Shown here: positions 52,517 to 57,539 of the stretch, one piece after another
How the letters are laid out: every line of letters begins with the position of its first letter
How positions within the stretch are numbered: the stretch's first letter is position 1
Origin: Prevotella sp. UBA2755
GTDB taxonomy: Bacteria; Bacteroidota; Bacteroidia; Bacteroidales; Bacteroidaceae
DNA: 57,539 nt
Assembly (NCBI GenBank): GCA_002353225.1
Contig: DEJF01000006.1
Span: forward strand, 11,279 to 68,817
Direction of reading: 5' to 3'
Made by a program: the position numbers and the translations under genes
Notes under the pieces: model-generated
Told to the model about the DNA's origin: nothing
Seen by the model: only the letters and a program-made list of their open reading frames with translations
The model's database searches: none

Positions 52517-53383
52517 ATGATGAAAATAATGAAATTCATGTTTATCCTGTTCGTAAGCCTCGCTATCGGGGCTTGCGACAGCGATGACGACAACAATACC
52601 AATAACGGTAATAACGGGAACAACAGTGAGAACACCAATGGCGGCGGCAACAACAACGGTGGCGACAACGGTGACAATGGCAACGGTGGCAATGACACCC
52701 CGACTGCCTACACACAGACCGCGCTAAGTGAAGCGCCAGTGTGGCAGATCGACTGGAACAACGACCAGGAGAGCCCGAACTGGACGGAGCCTGACGGAAC
52801 CTTCTACGAGAACTGGACGATCCTGAGGGTACAGATAGAGGATGAACTGCAGCCATACGTTTCCGCTGATGACCTAATGGCGGTCTTCGTGAATGGTGAA
52901 CTGCGCGGACTGGCAAGTCCTGCCACCAGCCTGAGCGGTGAGCAGACGGGCAAGGAAAAGTTCATCATCAAGGTATGGGGCAACGAGACAGAAACGGAAA
53001 CGGTGAATATCTCGCTGCAATACTACAACAAGAAGTTAAAACACCTCTTCACGCTGTCTGACAATATCACACTGGACTCGGACCAGACGACTGGTATTGA
53101 CGAGGTCTATATCCCTCAGTTTACCTATGGTTCCCCCAAGTATCCTGAAGTGAAGACGGTGAGTGTGGAGAGTCTCCTGACAAAGGTGGGCATCACCCCC
53201 ACTCAGGACAACATGGTGAGTGCCTTCGTGGGCGATGAGTGCCGTGGTATTGCGACACTCTCCGCTGGTGGCAACACATCACTCGTCATCTATGGTCGTA
53301 AAGCAGGAGAGTCGGTGACACTGAAATACTACGATGCGGCAGATGGTATTCTGTACACCATCGCCGATGCGGTGAAGATGTAA
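52517..53383 (+). CDS. Surface lipoprotein with two domains shared with the giant protein
   Basis: A 288-residue lipoprotein. It has a signal peptide with lipobox AIGACDSD (Cys near 20) and a low-complexity Asn/Gly/Asp linker to about 60, typical of surface-exposed Bacteroidetes lipoproteins. Two related modules follow: LMAVFVNGELRGLA with ETVNISLQYYNKKLKHLF, and MVSAFVGDECRGIATL with ESVTLKYYDAADGILY. The giant protein encoded 13 bp upstream contains the same module twice. The pair is probably co-transcribed and may form a surface complex (inference). It converges on the outer-membrane barrel gene with a 12-bp gap. Confidence 0.85.
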   Translation: MMKIMKFMFILFVSLAIGACDSDDDNNTNNGNNGNNSENTNGGGNNNGGDNGDNGNGGNDTPTAYTQTALSEAPVWQIDWNNDQESPNWTEPDGTFYENWTILRVQIEDELQPYVSADDLMAVFVNGELRGLASPATSLSGEQTGKEKFIIKVWGNETETETVNISLQYYNKKLKHLFTLSDNITLDSDQTTGIDEVYIPQFTYGSPKYPEVKTVSVESLLTKVGITPTQDNMVSAFVGDECRGIATLSAGGNTSLVIYGRKAGESVTLKYYDAADGILYTIADAVKM

Positions 53384-53395
53384 TCGTGAAAATCC

Positions 53396-54043
53396 TTACA
53401 GGCGGAACTGGTAACCGAGGGTAATCCAGAGGGAGTTGGTTTTCCATGAGTCCTCTACCTCAAGGTCGACGTTGCAGAGATTCATCAGTCCTATATTATA
53501 ACGGAGGTCGGCAACGAAGTTCTTATAAGTGTAGGAGATACCTGCGGGGATAGAGATGTTGAGACGTTTGAAACTGCTGGTGTTGTCACCTTGACTATAT
53601 TCACCTAAGCCGTCCTGCATCTTTGCCTTCAGGAGATAACCGAACTGCACACCTGCCTTCAGGGCCAAGCCCGGCAGGATCCTCGGCTCGATATAGAAGT
53701 TTGCCAATACAGGGATATTCAAATAATGGAGAGTTTGGGTTACTTTGCCCAAACTCTCTACGTTTCCATAAGTATAGCCCTCGTTGGAATAGAAAGCACC
53801 CACGGAGACACCGATCTGCTGACCAGCCTGATACTCGGCATCCACACCAGCGACAAAGCCCCACTTACGCTTCGCACTATATGACTTGTCGCCGCTGTCT
53901 CCTAACACCCATAAGTCTTCCACGGACACGTTGGATGAGTTGATACCTGCGCGTGGGGTAAGTGTCCACGTACCTGTCTCCTGCTGTGCCTTCATACCCA
54001 TTGAGAGTCCTAAGAAGGCTGCCATCATGATGATCTTTTTCAT
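53396..54043 (-). CDS. Outer-membrane beta-barrel protein (PorT family-like)
   Basis: A 215-residue protein with a signal peptide (MKKIIMMAAFLGLSMGMKAQ) followed by alternating amphipathic strands: GTWTLTPRAGINSS, KWGFVAGVDAEYQ, LHYLNIPVLANFYIEPRI, ALKAGVQFGYLLKAKMQ. It ends in an aromatic-rich strand closing with Leu (ITLGYQFRL), the usual barrel signal. The size fits an eight-stranded PorT-like barrel. The function is unknown. A hairpin (ACTTGC/GCAAGT) lies in its leader; no perfect -7 box was found, the nearest being TATTTTTC. Confidence 0.87.
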   Translation of the reverse strand: MKKIIMMAAFLGLSMGMKAQQETGTWTLTPRAGINSSNVSVEDLWVLGDSGDKSYSAKRKWGFVAGVDAEYQAGQQIGVSVGAFYSNEGYTYGNVESLGKVTQTLHYLNIPVLANFYIEPRILPGLALKAGVQFGYLLKAKMQDGLGEYSQGDNTSSFKRLNISIPAGISYTYKNFVADLRYNIGLMNLCNVDLEVEDSWKTNSLWITLGYQFRL

Positions 54044-54092
54044 TGTCGTTACTTTTATTTACTTTTAATAACGTAGTGAAAAATACTTTATT

Positions 54093-54110
54093 ACTTGCAT
54101 ATCAGCAAGT
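54093..54110. repeat. Short inverted repeat in the barrel/fucosidase intergenic region
   Basis: ACTTGC and GCAAGT separated by 6 nt. The TTG inside the left arm can serve as the -33 element for the first fucosidase promoter. Confidence 0.5.
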
Positions 54111-54125
54111 TTTTTCGTAACTTTG
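54095..54125 (+). promoter_or_regulatory. Distal promoter P1 of the GH95 gene
   Basis: TTG (54095-54097), 20-bp spacer, TAACTTTG (54118-54125). It is part of the 17-bp sequence GTTTTTTCGTAACTTTG (54109-54125), which recurs at 54194-54210. Confidence 0.55.
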
Positions 54126-54147
54126 ATGTCAACGACATCGAAGTTAC
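54117..54147. repeat. Palindrome covering promoter P1
   Basis: GTAACTTTGATGT (54117-54129) and ACATCGAAGTTAC (54135-54147) are inverted copies with one mismatch, separated by 5 nt. It could be an operator, or a divergent promoter for the barrel gene (minus strand TAACTTCG). Confidence 0.65.
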
Positions 54148-54156
54148 TTCGTCTCG

Positions 54157-54189
54157 GAAGAAAAAACAAACGAGTTTGTTTTGTTCTTC
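54157..54189. repeat. Inverted repeat between the two GH95 promoters
   Basis: GAAGAAAAAACAAAC (54157-54171) pairs with GTTTGTTTTGTTCTTC (54174-54189) apart from a mismatch and a bulge. In RNA from P1 this makes a hairpin followed by CTCTCGTTTTTT, similar to an attenuator. Confidence 0.55.
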
Positions 54190-54210
54190 TCTCGTTTTTT
54201 CGTAACTTTG
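54180..54210 (+). promoter_or_regulatory. Proximal promoter P2 of the GH95 gene
   Basis: TTTG (54180-54183), 19-bp spacer, TAACTTTG (54203-54210). The box ends 5 nt before the first ATG and 8 nt before the second, so this transcript would be practically leaderless. Confidence 0.6.
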
Positions 54211-54215
54211 CCAAC

Positions 54216-56552
54216 ATGATGAAGAAAAGTATAACTACATGGCTGATGGCGGCAGCGATGTTGCCCCTGTTTGCGCAACAATTACCAATGCACCTTTGGT
54301 ACGACAAGCCTGCACGGTATTTCGAGGAGTCGCTACCTATCGGTAACGGTAAGTTGGGTGCCTTGGTATATGGTGGGACAGACACCTGTCTTATCCATCT
54401 GAACGATATCACGTTCTGGACGGGTAAACCTGTGGACCGTAATCTTGACGCGGAGGCACACCAGTGGATTCCCAGAATCAGGGAGGCTCTCTTCAACGAG
54501 GACTATCAACTCGCCGACTCCTTACAACTGCATGTGCAAGGTCCCAACTCACAGTTCTACCAACCCTTGGGAACACTCTATCTCATCGACGAGCGCGAAG
54601 GGACGGTGAGCCAGTACCGCAGGGAACTGAATCTCGACAGTGCCTTGGTGAACGACCAGTTCCTGCGTAACGGCAAGTCCTTCACAAGGGAATACTTCGC
54701 CTCGTATCCCGACAAACTCATCGCCATCCGACTGAAAGGGGATATCAACTGCAAACTGGTGATGACAGCACAGGTACCCCATCAGGTAAAGTCGACAAGC
54801 AACGCCCAACTCACAATGACGGGGCATGCCACTGGTGACCCGATGGAGAGCATCCATTTCTGTACGATGCTGCAAGTGAAAACTGACGGGACTGTGAGCG
54901 CCGCAGACTCCACCCTGACCATCAGTCATGCGAAGGAGGCTGTCATCTATCTGGTCAACGAGACGAGTTTCAATGGCTTCGATAAGCATCCTGTCAAGGA
55001 CGGAGCACCTTATATAGAGAAGGTGACGGATGAGTTATGGCATACGAGAAACCTGAGTTATGAGGAGTTCCGTGACCGCCATGTCAAGGACTATCAGCAA
55101 TACTATGACAGGGTGAAACTGGATCTGGGAGGACAGACACCGTCCGCACCTACCGACCAGTTACTGAAGCAACGAAAAGATGACCGTTATCTGGAAACAC
55201 TCTATTTCCAGTACGGACGCTACCTGCTGATCTCCTGTTCACGTACTCCTGGTGTTCCTGCTAACCTGCAGGGACTATGGACTCCTTACCTGTGGTCACC
55301 GTGGCGTGGCAACTATACCGTGAATATCAATTTGGAAGAGAACTACTGGCCTGCCTTTGTCGCCAACCTCGCAGAGATGGCAATTCCTTTGGACGACTTT
55401 ATCAAGGCTCTTGCTGAGAATGGCAAATACACGGCAAAGAACTACTACGGTATCCATAAGGGGTGGTGCTCCAGTCATAACTCCGACCTCTGGGCGATGA
55501 CGAACCCTACAGGAGAGAAACGGGAATGGCCCGAATGGGCTAACTTCAACTTAGGCGGTGCATGGTTGGTAGAGGCACTATGGGAGCGTTACCTGTTTAC
55601 AAAAGACAAGGAATACCTTCGCACGACAGCCTATCCGCTGATGAAAGGTGCCGCAGACTTCTGCCTGGACTGGTTAGTCAAGAACCCCAAGAATCCGAAG
55701 GAACTGATTACGGCACCCTCAACCTCCCCAGAAAACGAGTATATCACAGACAAGGGTTATCACGGTATGACCTGCTATGGGGGTACTGCCGACCTTGCCA
55801 TCATCCGTGAACTATTAGAAGCCGTCATCACTGCAGGTCCCCTGTGTGGAAAGCCTGTCACTGCCTATCAGACTGCCCTGCGGAAACTCCATCCCTACAC
55901 CATCGGCAAGGAGGGTGACCTGAACGAATGGTATTACGACTGGCAGGACAAAGACCCGAAGCACCGCCACCAGAGCCATCTCATCGGGCTCTACCCAGGT
56001 AGTCATCTGAAGGATGCCAGACTAAGGGAGGCGGCACGTCAGACACTGATCCAGAAAGGCGACGAGACAACGGGCTGGTCTACGGGCTGGCGTATCAACC
56101 TCTGGGCACGACTCCATCACGGAGAGAAAGCCTATCAGATTTACCGCAAACTGCTTACCTTTACTGATGCACAAGACGACCAACGCCCGGGTACCCGTCA
56201 TGCCGGTGGCACCTACGCTAACCTGATGGACGCTCACCCACCCTTCCAGATTGACGGTAACTTCGGAGGTACGGCAGGTGTCTGTGAGATGCTGATGCAG
56301 AGTCAATGCCCAACACCAACCACTACGACTATCGAATTATTGCCCGCTCTCCCCAAGGAGTGGAGCGACGGTAAGGTCAGCGGACTCTGCGCCCGGGGTG
56401 GCTATGAGGTTAGTTTCGAATGGAAAGACGGTAAGGTGCGCGATGCCCGGCTTAAAGCGAAGAAGGCAGGTACCGTCACCTTATTATATAATAACCAAAG
56501 CAAGACATTCAAACTAAATGCAGGACAGACCCTGCCCGTGAAGACATGGTAA
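54216..56552 (+). CDS. Glycoside hydrolase family 95 alpha-L-fucosidase
   Basis: A 778-residue exported enzyme with a signal peptide (MMKKSITTWLMAAAMLPLFA). The GH95 start is LWYDKPARYFEESLPIGNGKLGALVYGG. Its (alpha/alpha)6 catalytic domain contains NINLEENYWPAFVANLAEM (the paired Asn), SPENEYIT (the acid Glu) and FQIDGNFGGTAGVCEMLM (Asp with the base role). These correspond to the residues known in Bifidobacterium AfcA. GH95 enzymes release alpha-1,2-linked L-fucose (some act on L-galactose) from host or plant glycans by inversion. A longer frame from 54123 runs through both promoter copies and is unlikely. The start may also be the second ATG (54219). An AraC regulator gene overlaps its end. 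Confidence 0.93.
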   Translation: MMKKSITTWLMAAAMLPLFAQQLPMHLWYDKPARYFEESLPIGNGKLGALVYGGTDTCLIHLNDITFWTGKPVDRNLDAEAHQWIPRIREALFNEDYQLADSLQLHVQGPNSQFYQPLGTLYLIDEREGTVSQYRRELNLDSALVNDQFLRNGKSFTREYFASYPDKLIAIRLKGDINCKLVMTAQVPHQVKSTSNAQLTMTGHATGDPMESIHFCTMLQVKTDGTVSAADSTLTISHAKEAVIYLVNETSFNGFDKHPVKDGAPYIEKVTDELWHTRNLSYEEFRDRHVKDYQQYYDRVKLDLGGQTPSAPTDQLLKQRKDDRYLETLYFQYGRYLLISCSRTPGVPANLQGLWTPYLWSPWRGNYTVNINLEENYWPAFVANLAEMAIPLDDFIKALAENGKYTAKNYYGIHKGWCSSHNSDLWAMTNPTGEKREWPEWANFNLGGAWLVEALWERYLFTKDKEYLRTTAYPLMKGAADFCLDWLVKNPKNPKELITAPSTSPENEYITDKGYHGMTCYGGTADLAIIRELLEAVITAGPLCGKPVTAYQTALRKLHPYTIGKEGDLNEWYYDWQDKDPKHRHQSHLIGLYPGSHLKDARLREAARQTLIQKGDETTGWSTGWRINLWARLHHGEKAYQIYRKLLTFTDAQDDQRPGTRHAGGTYANLMDAHPPFQIDGNFGGTAGVCEMLMQSQCPTPTTTTIELLPALPKEWSDGKVSGLCARGGYEVSFEWKDGKVRDARLKAKKAGTVTLLYNNQSKTFKLNAGQTLPVKTW

Positions 56553-57430
56553 AGAAAAAGAATAATATCAAAGACACTACCCTCGAAGAGGCTAAGAACT
56601 GGGGCAATGCCAAATATCTGGACGAAGGTCTGATATTGTCTGACCGCATTGCTGACGCTCCAATTCCGAACGAGCCGACTCGTATGAACTTCATCCTGAT
56701 GGCATTATGTAAGCATGGAAGGGCACAGTATGCTATCGACACCCGTGAGCAGACCGTCAAACCTGGTGACTTGCTGTTTATCTCTGAACGACATATTATC
56801 GACAACTATATGTCATCACCCGACTTCGAGTGCCTATGTATCATGGTGTCAACGGAGTTCTATCACGGATTTATCCAGAATGTGAAAAATGTATCGTCAT
56901 TACTCCTGTTCTCCATGAACAACCCTGTAGTGTCGCTGACCCCGAGAGAGATGCAGGTGTATAGCAACTACTACCAGACCATCCGTGAGAAGATGAGCGA
57001 CCATGAGCATCACTACCGTACAGACTTGGTAAAGGCATTGCTGCTTGCCATGTTCTACGACATGAGTAATGTCATCTGGCGTGTGGAGCAACAAGGAGCC
57101 AAGTCGCAGACCCGTGCCGATGTGATTTTCGCCCAATTCATCCGCCTGCTGGAACAACATTTCCGCAAAGAGCGGCGTGTCAGTTGGTATGCCGAGCAAC
57201 TCTGCATCACCCCCAAATACCTTGCGGAGATCGTCAAACAAGTGAGCAAGCGCACCCCTAATGAATGGATTGACAATTATGTCGTCCTTGAGATCCGTGT
57301 GTTGCTCAAGAACTCCACGAAGAGCATCAAGGAGATATCGGATGAATTACAATTCCCTAACCAGTCGTTCTTAGGGAAATACTTCAAAGAGCATATTGGT
57401 GTCAGTCCTTCGCAGTATCGAAAAGGGTAG
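56546..57430 (+). CDS. AraC-family transcriptional regulator with cupin-like sensor domain
   Basis: A 294-residue cytoplasmic regulator. The N-terminal half (about 1-140) looks like a cupin sensor (NFILMALCKHGRAQYAIDTREQTVKPGDLLFIS). The C-terminal AraC double helix-turn-helix occupies about 190-294. HTH 1 is in SWYAEQLCITPKYLAEIVK and HTH 2 in IKEISDELQFPNQSFLGKYF, ending HIGVSPSQYRKG. It overlaps the GH95 stop by 7 bp, so it is co-expressed with the fucosidase and may control it in response to a sugar (inference). The overlap also implies transcription from the GH95 promoters. Confidence 0.9.
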   Translation: MVKKKNNIKDTTLEEAKNWGNAKYLDEGLILSDRIADAPIPNEPTRMNFILMALCKHGRAQYAIDTREQTVKPGDLLFISERHIIDNYMSSPDFECLCIMVSTEFYHGFIQNVKNVSSLLLFSMNNPVVSLTPREMQVYSNYYQTIREKMSDHEHHYRTDLVKALLLAMFYDMSNVIWRVEQQGAKSQTRADVIFAQFIRLLEQHFRKERRVSWYAEQLCITPKYLAEIVKQVSKRTPNEWIDNYVVLEIRVLLKNSTKSIKEISDELQFPNQSFLGKYFKEHIGVSPSQYRKG

Positions 57431-57539
57431 CCACCTCACATAACTCGTCATACCACGCCTGACCGAAACGGCGGATCAGGGGCTCTTTCAGAAACTGATA
57501 GACGGGAAGGTGTAATGCCTTCCCTTTTTCGACGGCATC
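57402..57539 (-). CDS. C-terminal 45 residues of an unrecognised minus-strand gene (partial)
   Basis: Reading leftward from the window edge gives an open frame of 45 residues. It includes LHLPVYQFLKEPLIRRFGQA and WYDELCEVATLF and ends at TGA (57402-57404). Amino-acid composition is ordinary for a soluble protein. It overlaps the 3' end of the AraC gene by 29 bp in convergent orientation. The family was not recognised, and the 5' part lies outside the window. Confidence 0.6.
   Translation of the reverse strand, partial: DAVEKGKALHLPVYQFLKEPLIRRFGQAWYDELCEVATLFDTAKD

Noticed and set aside
51724..52698. A 324-codon frame with a Leu/Pro-rich start on the minus strand
   Set aside because: It is the complement of the lipoprotein's Asn/Gly/Asp linker and the end of the giant gene, with low complexity only.
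1..57539. CRISPR array, rRNA genes, prophage or insertion sequence
   Set aside because: No regular spacer-repeat array, rRNA sequence, integrase, transposase or phage structural gene was seen.

Overview
The window looks like chromosomal DNA of a Bacteroidales species, most probably Prevotella or a close relative. The reasons are promoter-like TAnnTTTG boxes with TTTG/TTG about 19-20 bp upstream, A-rich leaders instead of Shine-Dalgarno sites, a Bacteroidetes-type division/cell-wall cluster without murF, a glsA-glsB lipid pair, and surface proteins ending in a GVYIxNGKK tail. All names come from reading the sequence and its translations; no database search was run.

Region 1 (1-9110), housekeeping: an M20 deacetylase (argE-like); a leftward operon dut > TPR protein > DUF4292 lipoprotein > EnvC-like protein; dgt; and a leftward glsA > glsB pair for amino-acid-containing lipids. 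Region 2 (9111-24839): the dcw cluster mraZ-rsmH-ftsL-ftsI-murE-mraY-murD-ftsW-murG-murC-ftsQ-ftsA-ftsZ on the plus strand. It starts at a promoter overlapped by three phased GTGGG MraZ boxes. Region 3 (24840-28305): recO on the minus strand, with a palindromic repeat fixed in frame, then tRNA-Glu, rpsT and gyrB. The gyrB promoter is interlaced with the rpsT terminator.

Region 4 (28306-53383) is accessory. It opens with a membrane-bound AraC-type regulator and a broken lipoprotein gene. A seven-gene operon follows: cupin lipoprotein, membrane protein, two YtcJ-like amidohydrolases, two DUF3089 hydrolases and a type-B carboxylesterase. Next come a PAP2 phosphatase, a pair of very small membrane proteins, a 4151-residue secreted multidomain protein, and a lipoprotein that shares a domain with it. 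Four promoters in this region (operon, PAP2, small membrane proteins, giant protein) each carry two 21-bp direct repeats with core CAAAATATGCAAAA. The gap from the repeats to the -7 box is exactly 43 bp at three of them and 23 bp at the fourth. This looks like the operator of a local, undescribed regulon, and the adjacent AraC-type membrane protein is the obvious candidate regulator.

Region 5 (53384-57539): a PorT-like outer-membrane barrel on the minus strand, a GH95 alpha-L-fucosidase behind a duplicated promoter, an AraC regulator overlapping its 3' end, and the end of an unrecognised minus-strand gene.
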